DNA of 14,801 nucleotides from an uncultured Bacillota bacterium. GTDB lineage: Bacteria; Bacillota; JAAYKD01. The stretch covers positions 1 to 14,801 of the forward strand of contig CALCNS010000134.1 of assembly GCA_937897315.1 (NCBI GenBank), in the 5' to 3' direction. The position numbers and the translations under genes were made by a program. Under the pieces are notes generated by a model. It searched no databases. It was not told where the DNA came from and saw nothing but the letters and a program-made list of their open reading frames with translations. Positions 8,448 to 14,801 of this stretch are shown here, in pieces. How positions within the stretch are numbered: the stretch's first letter is position 1; each line of letters opens with the position of its first letter.

Positions 8448-8476
8448 ATTATATCAGGAAAATAGATGTGGGGCAA
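8448..8476 (-). promoter_or_regulatory. Promoter of the AstE-family gene
   Basis: On the minus strand: TTGCCC (8476-8471), 17-base spacer, TATAAT (8453-8448) with the extended -10 TGA upstream. Its architecture matches the promoters at 2716 and 5525. A leader of roughly 70 bases follows, containing an AT-rich imperfect repeat around 8419-8438. Confidence 0.75.
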
Positions 8477-8494
8477 GGTGATTCGTTCGGTACA

Positions 8495-8523
8495 CAAAAA
8501 AAGTTGGGGGTGGTCCCCAACTT
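8495..8523 (-). terminator. Rho-independent terminator of the GNAT gene
   Basis: Read on the minus strand, AAGTTGGGG (8523-8515) pairs with CCCCAACTT (8509-8501) around a five-base loop and is followed by a run of T (complement of A8495-8502). The gene's stop codon (8524-8522) overlaps the stem base. Confidence 0.9.
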
Positions 8524-8986
8524 AAAGAATGAGTCTGTAGATCTCGCGATTCTCTTCCGTGCCTATGAGCGTAAAACCGAACTTTTCTGCAATGCGCTTG
8601 CTGGCGGTTTGTTCTTTGTCGCATTCAAGAATCAGCTGAGGAATCTTCTTCTGCTTTGCATATTGAACAAGGGCTTCGGTGATTTCACTGGCAATTTTTT
8701 TACCCCAATAATCACTGTGTAGAACCCAGCCGAGTTCATGGCTCTGTGCATCGTAAGGATGAAAGATCACGTGGCCAATTACGGTTGCGCTAATTCGGTC
8801 TTCCAGTGCATAAACGCGAGGTGGGTTGCAAAGCCCATGGTCGCGAATAAACGCCTCGGTTTTCTCAAAGGAGAAAGGGGGTTCAATGTATTGCATGACC
8901 TCAGTGTTGGAGAGGACTTTATGTAAATCGGCTACATCGGTTAACCGAAAACGGCGAATGTGGGTTCGATGGGTTCGTATTTTCAT
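8522..8986 (-). CDS. GNAT-family N-acetyltransferase (RimJ/RimL-like)
   Basis: A 154-residue single-domain acetyltransferase using acetyl-CoA. The N-terminal IRRFRLTDVADLHKVLSNTEV and the central GWVLHSDYWGKKIASE (beta-4 and the pyrophosphate-binding loop region) place it in the GNAT fold near RimJ/RimL-type enzymes. The C-terminal ASKRIAEKFGFTLIG is the usual AsxxlyeklGF motif. The start is ATG 8986, with AAAGGAG at about 9001-8995 on the minus strand. A second ATG four bases upstream (8990) is in another frame. Substrate is unknown. It is divergently arranged with rex, with 165 bases between start codons. Confidence 0.85.
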   Translation of the reverse strand: MKIRTHRTHIRRFRLTDVADLHKVLSNTEVMQYIEPPFSFEKTEAFIRDHGLCNPPRVYALEDRISATVIGHVIFHPYDAQSHELGWVLHSDYWGKKIASEITEALVQYAKQKKIPQLILECDKEQTASKRIAEKFGFTLIGTEENREIYRLIL

Positions 8987-9072
8987 TCATGAAAGCTCCT
9001 TTTTGATTACATTTCGATGAGGAAATGAATGTGTCCTTCAGGACTCGTGAGGGAGAATCAGAATTGTTTTTC

Positions 9073-9101
9073 TTGACAAAATGTCGCATAATCGATATAG
9101 T
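9073..9101 (+). promoter_or_regulatory. Promoter of rex-lysR
   Basis: A consensus TTGACA (9073-9078), exact 17-base spacer, and TATAGT (9096-9101, one mismatch). The -10 lies inside an inverted repeat, so a protein bound there would block polymerase. Confidence 0.85.
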
Positions 9102-9115
9102 ATTATCGATTATGC
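9086..9115. promoter_or_regulatory. Operator-like inverted repeat over the rex promoter
   Basis: A perfect 11-bp repeat, GCATAATCGAT (9086-9096) and ATCGATTATGC (9105-9115), separated by eight bases and covering the -10. Its core is ATCGATA-N6-TATCGAT (9091-9110), which recurs before the hyd genes. I infer autoregulation by Rex. The 18-bp TCGATA-N6-TATCGA span equals that of the classical Rex site, but the sequence differs. Confidence 0.7.
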
Positions 9116-9151
9116 AGGCAGATATGGATACACATGGTAAGGAGGGTGTAC

Positions 9152-9826
9152 ATGACAGAGCAAAAAGAAAATAAAACGTTGTCGGTGCAAGCACTGAGAC
9201 GATTACCCGATTACTTGCATTACTTAAAGGGGCAAAACCCAAAAAAAGATCAGTACATCTCAGCCAGCACCTTGGCCAATGCGCTGCGCTTAAACGAAGT
9301 TCAGGTGCGAAAAGACTTGGCAGCAGTGAGCCCTACCAGTGGTAAACCCCGTGCTGGTTTTGAAGTGACGCAATTGATTCAAGGTATTGAAGATCACTTG
9401 GGGTATCACAGTGTCGATGAAGCCGTGTTGGTAGGGGCCGGTAAATTGGGACAAGCTCTCCTATCATATGAAGGATTTCGAAACGCAGGGCTCAATATTG
9501 TAGCTGCTTTCGACAGCAACCCAGAAATGCACCACACCAGTCTCGATGGCAAATATGTCTTTCCCATGGATAAATTGGTGAATCTCTGTCAACGTATGAA
9601 AATCCATATCGGTGTGATCACGGTTCCAACCACTCATGCTCAAGAAGTATGTGACCTGCTAATTGAAGGTGGCATTCTTGCTATATGGAATTTTGCTCCT
9701 GTCAATCTAAAAGTTCCTTCTCATGTGTATGTTCGCAATGAAAATATGGCAGCATCTCTGGCCATGATTTCTCAGCATTTGAAACAGCAATATCAAAAAG
9801 ATAGCATGGAGGTTTCATCATCGTGA
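9152..9826 (+). CDS. rex: Rex-family redox-sensing transcriptional repressor (divergent)
   Basis: Rex binds DNA through an N-terminal winged helix and releases it when NADH occupies the C-terminal Rossmann domain, so it reads the NADH/NAD+ ratio. Residues 10-58 carry the helix-turn-helix (ISASTLANALRLNEVQVRKDL). The nucleotide loop GAGKLG is at 95-100, with an Asp ending the second strand (AAFDSNP, 118-124). NFAPVNLKVP (180-189) is the conserved dimer and cofactor region. Classical Rex proteins continue after VRKDL with a SYFGxFGxRGxGY-type wing; here it reads AAVSPTSGKPRAGF. The start is ATG 9152, with AAGGAGG six bases upstream. The in-frame ATG at 9134 precedes the Shine-Dalgarno and is rejected. 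Its last four bases overlap the next gene. The hydrogenase operon downstream is the likely target. Confidence 0.9.
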   Translation: MTEQKENKTLSVQALRRLPDYLHYLKGQNPKKDQYISASTLANALRLNEVQVRKDLAAVSPTSGKPRAGFEVTQLIQGIEDHLGYHSVDEAVLVGAGKLGQALLSYEGFRNAGLNIVAAFDSNPEMHHTSLDGKYVFPMDKLVNLCQRMKIHIGVITVPTTHAQEVCDLLIEGGILAIWNFAPVNLKVPSHVYVRNENMAASLAMISQHLKQQYQKDSMEVSSS

Positions 9827-10692
9827 CCATTCAGCAAATTCGTCTGTGCCTGGAAATCGAACGACAAGGTTCCATTACCCGGGCAGCAGAACAGCTGTTC
9901 TTGAGTCAACCCAATGTCAGTCGTGCATTACGCGAACTTGAAACCGAATTGGGGATTGCAATTTTTGAACGAACGCCTTCCGGTATGACTCCAACCATGG
10001 AAGGGCAGCGTTTCTTGAGAGAAGGGGCAGAGATTGTCGCTTCCATGGAACGGTTGGCCAAGGGATTTCAAGCACCCAAAGAGTTTTCTCTCACCATGGC
10101 CACGGTTCATTGTCACCGACTGCCTCATGCTTTACAACAAGCTTGTGTTTCCTTAGAAAAGCAACCAGTTTTCATCGAAGTACACATCATGAGCAATCGA
10201 GAGGTGTTGCAAAGACTCAATGAAGGCAAAGCTCATGTTGGATTGGTGCGATACCCTTTAAGCCGAGGTGAAGAAGTCGCATCGCGATTAAGAAAGATGG
10301 GGTTACACTACCGACGCTGGTGGGCAGTGAAACCTTGTATTAGTCTTAGTCCACCTCAGTGGAAGGACGACGATATGGGAGATACCGCCAACATCATCAC
10401 CCAAGGAAAACGTATTCGACGCCAAGAGGAAGAAGAGTGGTCTTTTCTGCCACATCTCGAGGGACACTGGGTTGATTTATATGGCGAAGATGCTTACACG
10501 TGGTTGCGCGCCATGCCTCATTCTTATTACGTCGATGTTCCTAGAAATCCTTTGGAGTACCCCGCCGCAATATGTCAATATCCCATCCGTAACGCAGAGA
10601 TTTCTTTGCATTGGTTGATTTGGCCACCCGAGAGCCCCCATGAAGCGCTCATTCGAGCTTGGGATTCGGAATACGATCATACGGTTTCATAA
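9823..10692 (+). CDS. LysR-family transcriptional regulator
   Basis: Residues 1-60 form the LysR winged helix (LEIERQGSITRAAEQLFLSQPNVSRALRELETELGIAIFER), clear-cut for the family. The effector-binding part (about 90-289) is much less conserved: only IEVHIMSNREVLQRLNEGKAHVGLV resembles the usual RD-I pattern. It then becomes rich in Trp, Arg and acidic residues, so the ligand cannot be predicted. The start is GTG 9823, overlapping the rex stop as GTGA, with GGAGG at 9808-9812. This implies translational coupling and a shared transcript under Rex control. It lies directly before the hydrogenase genes in the same direction and probably regulates them or rex, which is inferred from position only. 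A strong palindromic terminator follows. Confidence 0.88.
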   Translation: MTIQQIRLCLEIERQGSITRAAEQLFLSQPNVSRALRELETELGIAIFERTPSGMTPTMEGQRFLREGAEIVASMERLAKGFQAPKEFSLTMATVHCHRLPHALQQACVSLEKQPVFIEVHIMSNREVLQRLNEGKAHVGLVRYPLSRGEEVASRLRKMGLHYRRWWAVKPCISLSPPQWKDDDMGDTANIITQGKRIRRQEEEEWSFLPHLEGHWVDLYGEDAYTWLRAMPHSYYVDVPRNPLEYPAAICQYPIRNAEISLHWLIWPPESPHEALIRAWDSEYDHTVS

Positions 10693-10711
10693 AAAAAGAG
10701 CATGATTCAGT

Positions 10712-10749
10712 AAGCGCATATCGATATATATATATCGATATGCGCTTTT
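10712..10749 (+). terminator. Terminator of rex-lysR formed by a 36-bp perfect palindrome
   Basis: Bases 10712-10747 are a perfect palindrome with half-site AAGCGCATATCGATATAT, followed by T to 10749. It starts 20 bases after the lysR stop. GC pairs at the base and the T-run support termination. The same DNA holds the operator motif at its exact centre. Confidence 0.8.
10720..10739. promoter_or_regulatory. Operator-like motif within the palindrome
   Basis: ATCGATA (10720-10726), TATATA, TATCGAT (10733-10739): both half-sites and the 6-base spacing are identical to the repeat over the rex promoter. It is centred 67 bp upstream of the similar site at the hyd promoter. A role as an auxiliary site is inferred. 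Confidence 0.5.
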
Positions 10750-10765
10750 GATATTAGCGAAATCT

Positions 10766-10795
10766 TTCACTATCACTTACAATGGAATCGATAAT
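10766..10795 (+). promoter_or_regulatory. Possible promoter of hydCBA
   Basis: TTCACT (10766-10771), 18-base spacer, GATAAT (10790-10795). The match is moderate. The position between the lysR terminator and hydC fits, and the operator-like repeat covers the -10. Confidence 0.45.
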
Positions 10796-10806
10796 ACAGT
10801 ATCGAA
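10787..10806. promoter_or_regulatory. Operator-like inverted repeat at the hyd promoter
   Basis: ATCGATA (10787-10793), ATACAG, TATCGAA (10800-10806). The inner six bases of each arm (TCGATA/TATCGA) pair perfectly, and spacing equals the rex site. The outermost base breaks symmetry. It lies directly before the hydC Shine-Dalgarno and overlaps the candidate -10, so repression by Rex is the simplest reading. Confidence 0.65.
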
Positions 10807-10822
10807 TAAAGGAGCTGCCAAC

Positions 10823-11314
10823 ATGCAAATTCCCATTGCCAGTAAGTTCGACCGAGTCTGTCAGATTTTGGAGCGTCATCAGCGGAATCCGCATAAACTG
10901 ATTCCAATTTTACAAGAGATTCAGGCTGAATATCATTATCTGCCCGAAGAGATTATGACTTTTGTATCTACCGCATTGGGCATATCGACTTCTGCAATTT
11001 ATGGAGTCGCCACCTTTTATTCTCATTTTACATTGAGTCCAAAAGGGAAAAACATCATTAAAGTCTGCGATGGAACCGCATGCCACGTAAAAAAATCCGA
11101 AAGTCTCATTCAAGCGATTGAAAAAGAACTTGGACTTAGCAACAAGAAAAGAACCTCAGAGGATTTACTGTTCACTTTGGAAACGGTAGCCTGTTTGGGA
11201 GCCTGTGGGCTCGCTCCGGCAGTGGTTCTAAACGACAAAGTCTATGGGTTTATGACTCCAGAGAAAACCCTAGAGCTCATTCGCGATATTAAAGCCAAGG
11301 AGGTACAATCCTAA
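10823..11314 (+). CDS. hydC: HydC: NuoE-like [2Fe-2S] subunit of NAD-linked [FeFe]-hydrogenase
   Basis: A 163-residue thioredoxin-like [2Fe-2S] protein of the NuoE/24-kDa family. Cluster ligands are Cys82 and Cys87 (CDGTACH), Cys124 and Cys128 (CLGACG). The N-terminal helical part with YHYLPEE and SAIYGVATFYSHF is typical of the family. Next to NuoF-like and FeFe-hydrogenase genes, it is the small subunit (HydC) of a HydABC complex carrying electrons between the flavin site and hydrogenase. The start is ATG 10823, with AAAGGAG at 10808-10814. An upstream in-frame ATG at 10748 would include the operator and is rejected. The stop overlaps the next start by one base (TAATG), indicating translational coupling with hydB. 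Confidence 0.92.
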   Translation: MQIPIASKFDRVCQILERHQRNPHKLIPILQEIQAEYHYLPEEIMTFVSTALGISTSAIYGVATFYSHFTLSPKGKNIIKVCDGTACHVKKSESLIQAIEKELGLSNKKRTSEDLLFTLETVACLGACGLAPAVVLNDKVYGFMTPEKTLELIRDIKAKEVQS

Positions 11315-13197
11315 TGCAACATACCAGTCTAGAAGAACGCAAACAGCATTATCACGATTGCATGAGCCAATACAAAGCTAAAATTGTCATTTGTGGAGGA
11401 ACTGGGTGCATTGCAAATGGTGCTCTTGAGATTTTACATCGCTTCGAAGAAGTCGTAGAGGCGAAAGGGTTAAAGATCACAGTAGCTCTTAAAAAAGAAG
11501 AAGCCGATTATATTCTTTCCGAAAGTGGTTGCCAAGGGTTTTGTCAAATGGGACCACTGGTCACTTTATATCCACAAGGCATCTTTTATGTACATGTAAA
11601 AACCAGTGACGTGGAAGAGATTGTGGAGAAAACTCTGTTACAAGGTGAGCTGATTCCTCGCTTGCTTATTCATGATGACGAAAGTGGAGAACCATTAGCC
11701 GATACTGCACATATACCGTTTTATGCCAAACAAGAACGAACTACGTTAAAGCTGTGTGGTATGATTGATGCTCAAGACATTGATGAGTATATCGCTCATG
11801 ATGGTTATGCCATGGCTCGAAAAGCCGTATTACTGATGACGGACGAACAGGTTTGTCAAGAGATGACCGCATCAGGTTTAAGAGGTCGCGGAGGCGGTGG
11901 ATTTCCTACCGGGCGCAAGTGGGATTTGACTCGTGTTCAGGTTAACGAAACAAAGTACGTCATTTGCAACGGTGACGAAGGGGATCCGGGCGCGTTCATG
12001 GATCGATGCGTCATGGAAGGCAATCCTCATAGTGTGATTGAAGGTATGATTATTGCTGCTAGGGCTATTGGTGGGACTTGCGGGTATATTTATGTGCGAA
12101 CGGAGTATCCATTGGCGGTGGAGCGCTTGAAACTCGCTGTGAAAGCGGCTAAAGAAGCCGGATTCTTAGGAGAAAATATTTTCGGAAGCAAGATGAACTT
12201 CGATATCATCATTATGGAAGGTGCCGGTGCATTTGTTTGCGGTGAAGAAACCGCACTCATGGCCTCAATCGAAGGGCGTCGTGGTATGCCCATGCCTAAG
12301 CCACCATTCCCTGCTGTAAAAGGCTTGTTTGGTAAACCTACGGTGATAAACAACGTAGAAACGTTAGCCACCGTACCGGTAGCCATGCTTATGGGAGTAG
12401 AAAAGTATGCTGCCAAAGGAACCGCCAAATCAAGTGGTACCAAGACGTTCGCTCTTACCGGACACGTTGCTCATACCGGTCTCATTGAAGTACCATTTGG
12501 AACGACTTTACGTGAAATTATTGTGAATATCGGTGGAGGTGTAATCAACGACGATGGCACCAATGGTGGGTCCAATTTTAAAGCGGTGCAAATTGGTGGG
12601 CCTTCCGGTGGTTGCTTAACTCAAGAACACTTGGATATGCCCTTGGACTATGACAACCTGCTCAACGTGGGTGCTATGATTGGTTCGGGTGGACTTGTGG
12701 TCATGAATCAGCAAACCTGTATGATTCAAATTGCCAAGTTCTTTATGCAGTTTACACAGAACGAGTCGTGCGGGAAATGTGTGGTCTGCCGTGAAGGCAC
12801 ACGTCAAATGCTCGGATTATTGGAAGATATCGCAGAAGGCAATGCAACGAAGGAATCCCTTGAACTTTTAGAAGAATTAGCTCATGTAGTAAAGGTTGGC
12901 TCGCTCTGTGGTTTAGGCAAGACAGCACCCAATCCTGTCTTATCTACGCTCAAATATTTCCGGGATGAATACCATGCCCATGTTTTCGATAAACATTGCC
13001 CAACCGGTCGGTGTCAAGCGTTACGCACGTATTCCATTGTTCCCGAACTCTGCAAAAGTTGCAGTTTGTGTGCTAAGAAGTGTCCGGTCCATGCCATATC
13101 CGGTGCTAAGGGAGTACCGTATGTCATCAATCAGGAAGTATGTATACGTTGCGGTGTCTGTATGGAAACCTGTAAATTCCACGCAATTGTGAAGTGA
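11314..13197 (+). CDS. hydB: HydB: NuoF-like flavin/NAD(H)-binding subunit of [FeFe]-hydrogenase
   Basis: The NAD(H)- and FMN-binding subunit of the trimeric hydrogenase. Residues 20-110 form a thioredoxin-like [2Fe-2S] domain (Cys27, Cys32, Cys73, Cys77). The NuoF core follows: glycine-rich loop GRGGGGFPTGRKW (191-203), NGDEGDPGAF (219-228) and GAGAFVCGEETAL (303-315). Then come an SLBB-like segment and the [4Fe-4S] site Cys486, Cys489, Cys492 and Cys532. Cys562 and Cys567 lie in the linker. The C-terminus (580-620) is a 2x[4Fe-4S] ferredoxin with two complete CxxCxxCxxxC motifs. This domain order and the 627-residue length match HydB of electron-bifurcating hydrogenases rather than respiratory NuoF. 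The ferredoxin tail is where oxidised or reduced ferredoxin could exchange electrons. It lies eight bases before hydA. Confidence 0.95.
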   Translation: MQHTSLEERKQHYHDCMSQYKAKIVICGGTGCIANGALEILHRFEEVVEAKGLKITVALKKEEADYILSESGCQGFCQMGPLVTLYPQGIFYVHVKTSDVEEIVEKTLLQGELIPRLLIHDDESGEPLADTAHIPFYAKQERTTLKLCGMIDAQDIDEYIAHDGYAMARKAVLLMTDEQVCQEMTASGLRGRGGGGFPTGRKWDLTRVQVNETKYVICNGDEGDPGAFMDRCVMEGNPHSVIEGMIIAARAIGGTCGYIYVRTEYPLAVERLKLAVKAAKEAGFLGENIFGSKMNFDIIIMEGAGAFVCGEETALMASIEGRRGMPMPKPPFPAVKGLFGKPTVINNVETLATVPVAMLMGVEKYAAKGTAKSSGTKTFALTGHVAHTGLIEVPFGTTLREIIVNIGGGVINDDGTNGGSNFKAVQIGGPSGGCLTQEHLDMPLDYDNLLNVGAMIGSGGLVVMNQQTCMIQIAKFFMQFTQNESCGKCVVCREGTRQMLGLLEDIAEGNATKESLELLEELAHVVKVGSLCGLGKTAPNPVLSTLKYFRDEYHAHVFDKHCPTGRCQALRTYSIVPELCKSCSLCAKKCPVHAISGAKGVPYVINQEVCIRCGVCMETCKFHAIVK

Positions 13198-13205
13198 GGT
13201 ATAGT

Positions 13206-14801
13206 ATGAAAAAGATGTATGCAACCATTGACGGTATTCAGGTACCCATTGAGGGAGAAAAAAACCTTTTAGAAGTCATTCGCAAAGCCAATATCGAATT
13301 ACCCACTTTTTGTTATCATTCGGAAATCAGTGTCTACGGTGCTTGCCGTATGTGCATGGTCGACATTGAAGGACGGGGACTGCAACCCTCTTGTTCCACT
13401 GCGGCGACCGATGGTATGGTGGTTAAAACCAATACTCGCGAAATCCGTAATCTGCGTAAGATGATTGTGGAATTAATGTTAGCTCATCACGACCAGAACT
13501 GTGCCACTTGTCCCAAGAGTGGAGAATGCCGTTTACAGGAAATTGCACATCAGTTGGGAGTTGGCAAAGTTCGTTTTAAACAATTGGCGGATTTTGCTCC
13601 GCTCGATGTGTCTTCTGATGCTATTGTGCGAGATCCCAGTAAATGTGTTTTATGTGGTGATTGTGTACGAGTCTGCAGCGAGATTCAATCCGTTGGAGTA
13701 CTGGATTTTGCTCAACGAGGATCTTCTTCTCAAGTAGTGGCTTGTTTCAATAAACCTTTTGGGACGGTTGAATGTGTGAATTGCGGTCAGTGTATCAAAG
13801 TTTGTCCGGTGGGAGCATTGACACCTAAATTCCAAATCAACGAAGTCTGGAATGCCCTACATCATCCAAAGAAAACAGTAGTGGTGCAAATTGCACCGGC
13901 GGTTCGAGTGGCACTGGGAGAGTATTTCGGGTACAAACCCGGAACAGCCACCACGGGGCAAATCATCACAGCCTTACGTATGATGGGCTTTGATCAAGTA
14001 TACGATACCTCTTTTGCGGCGGATCTAACTGTACTTCAAGAAGGCGATGAATTTTTAGATCGTTATGGCAAAGGAGTGAATTTACCTCAGTTCACCTCTT
14101 GTTGTCCGGCTTGGGTCAAATTCGCGGAGCAATACTATCCTGATATGTTGCCTAATTTATCCACTTGTAAATCTCCACAACAAATGTTTGGTTCTGTATG
14201 TAAGGATCAACTGACGAAAATGTTGAATATTAGTCGAGAAGATTTGGTCGTAGTTTCAATTATGCCTTGTACCGCCAAGAAATATGAAGCGAAGCGACCG
14301 GAATTTCTCGAAAACAACAACCCCGACGTCGATTTTGTTTTGACCACCAAAGAATTATCCTTAATGATTAAGGAACAGGGAATCGATTTCGAAAAACTAG
14401 AACCGGGCTCTTTTGATTTGCCCTTTGGATTCAAAACCGGAGCAGGTGTAATATTTGGTAACTCCGGAGGGGTGAGTGAAGCCGTATTGAGGTATGCTGC
14501 CGCTAAGCTCAATCATAGTAAAATGCTCGACATCAAAGAACTACGTAGTGGAGAGTCTACTCGTATTGCCGAAATCAAAATCGGTGAAGTCACTTTGCGT
14601 TTAGCGGTGGTCAGTGGCCTAGCGAATGCACGGAAGCTGATTGATAAAATTCGTAGTGGGGAGGAGCATTTTGATCTAGTCGAAGTCATGGCTTGCTGTG
14701 GAGGATGTATTAACGGTGGAGGACAACCCACATCAAGCGATCACCAGCATGTCAGTAAACGTGCCAAAGGTTTACAAGATCAGGATAAAATGCTTCAATT
14801 T
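13206..14801 (+). CDS. hydA: HydA: [FeFe]-hydrogenase catalytic subunit, partial (3' end missing)
   Basis: The reading frame is open from ATG 13206 (TGAGGT Shine-Dalgarno at 13195-13200) to the window edge; 532 residues are visible. N-terminal plant-type [2Fe-2S] ligands are Cys36, 47, 50 and 63. A His/Cys [4Fe-4S] site is His95, Cys99, 102 and 108. Two ferredoxin clusters lie at 147-157 and 190-200. The H-domain follows. Motif L1 TSCCPAW (298-304) includes the proton-relay Cys299 and ligand Cys300. L2 MPCTAKKYE has Cys355. L3 MACCGGC (495-501) has ligands Cys497 and Cys501. All four H-cluster ligands are present, so activity is expected, given the HydEFG maturases, which are not in this window. 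L3 has an unusual extra Cys498. A C-terminal extension as in bifurcating enzymes would lie beyond the edge. Confidence 0.95.
   Translation, partial: MKKMYATIDGIQVPIEGEKNLLEVIRKANIELPTFCYHSEISVYGACRMCMVDIEGRGLQPSCSTAATDGMVVKTNTREIRNLRKMIVELMLAHHDQNCATCPKSGECRLQEIAHQLGVGKVRFKQLADFAPLDVSSDAIVRDPSKCVLCGDCVRVCSEIQSVGVLDFAQRGSSSQVVACFNKPFGTVECVNCGQCIKVCPVGALTPKFQINEVWNALHHPKKTVVVQIAPAVRVALGEYFGYKPGTATTGQIITALRMMGFDQVYDTSFAADLTVLQEGDEFLDRYGKGVNLPQFTSCCPAWVKFAEQYYPDMLPNLSTCKSPQQMFGSVCKDQLTKMLNISREDLVVVSIMPCTAKKYEAKRPEFLENNNPDVDFVLTTKELSLMIKEQGIDFEKLEPGSFDLPFGFKTGAGVIFGNSGGVSEAVLRYAAAKLNHSKMLDIKELRSGESTRIAEIKIGEVTLRLAVVSGLANARKLIDKIRSGEEHFDLVEVMACCGGCINGGGQPTSSDHQHVSKRAKGLQDQDKMLQF

Noticed and set aside
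9011..9028. Six-base inverted repeat CATTTC-N6-GAAATG in the GNAT leader
   Set aside because: Short, not repeated elsewhere, and no clear GNAT promoter could be aligned with it.
8919..9242. Minus-strand 107-residue reading frame spanning the GNAT start and the rex promoter
   Set aside because: It crosses the rex promoter, operator and start region and has no recognisable domain.
13501..13737. Closed reading frame inside the hydA region
   Set aside because: It overlaps an intact, motif-rich hydA frame (clusters at residues 99-157), so it is a shadow frame.

Overview
The window is a stretch of bacterial chromosome from what is probably an anaerobic Firmicute (Clostridia-like). The evidence is moderate GC, strong AGGAGG-type ribosome binding sites, a tig-clpX pair without clpP between them, a Rex redox repressor, and a multi-subunit [FeFe]-hydrogenase of the HydABC type. 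No insertion sequence, phage gene or CRISPR array is visible. Both edges cut genes: an S41 protease at the left and hydA at the right. No gene-free stretch exceeds 300 bases.

Left part (1-5512, all + strand): the C-terminal end of an S41 (Ctp) protease with a peptidoglycan-binding domain, then uvrB (excision repair), then tig (trigger factor) and clpX (unfoldase), closed by a strong terminator. Between uvrB and tig lies the most unexpected item. A promoter is followed by a 38-nt remnant of a tRNA-Gly gene that keeps a fully paired 7-bp acceptor stem, the D arm, the discriminator base and an encoded CCA, but lacks the whole anticodon arm, variable loop and T arm.

Middle part (5525-8990): a membrane-bound GGEEF diguanylate cyclase with its own promoter, then a family-6 uracil/hypoxanthine DNA glycosylase-like gene. 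A hairpin that can terminate in both directions separates these from two minus-strand genes, an AstE/aspartoacylase-like zinc hydrolase and a GNAT acetyltransferase.

Right part (9073-14801, + strand): a redox/hydrogen metabolism locus. A divergent rex overlaps a LysR-family regulator gene by 4 bases, and then come hydC (NuoE-like), hydB (NuoF-like) and hydA (FeFe hydrogenase, truncated by the window end). An inverted repeat of the form ATCGATA-N6-TATCGAT occurs over the rex promoter, over the presumed hyd promoter (one end base differs), and at the exact centre of a 36-bp perfect palindrome that also looks like the lysR terminator. I infer that this is the operator of the local Rex, replacing the usual TTGTTAA-N4-TTAACAA. 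The Rex protein also departs from the usual sequence just after its DNA-recognition helix. HydA, HydB and HydC would form a complex linking NAD(H) and ferredoxin to hydrogen, under NADH/NAD+ control by Rex and possibly a second signal through the LysR protein.
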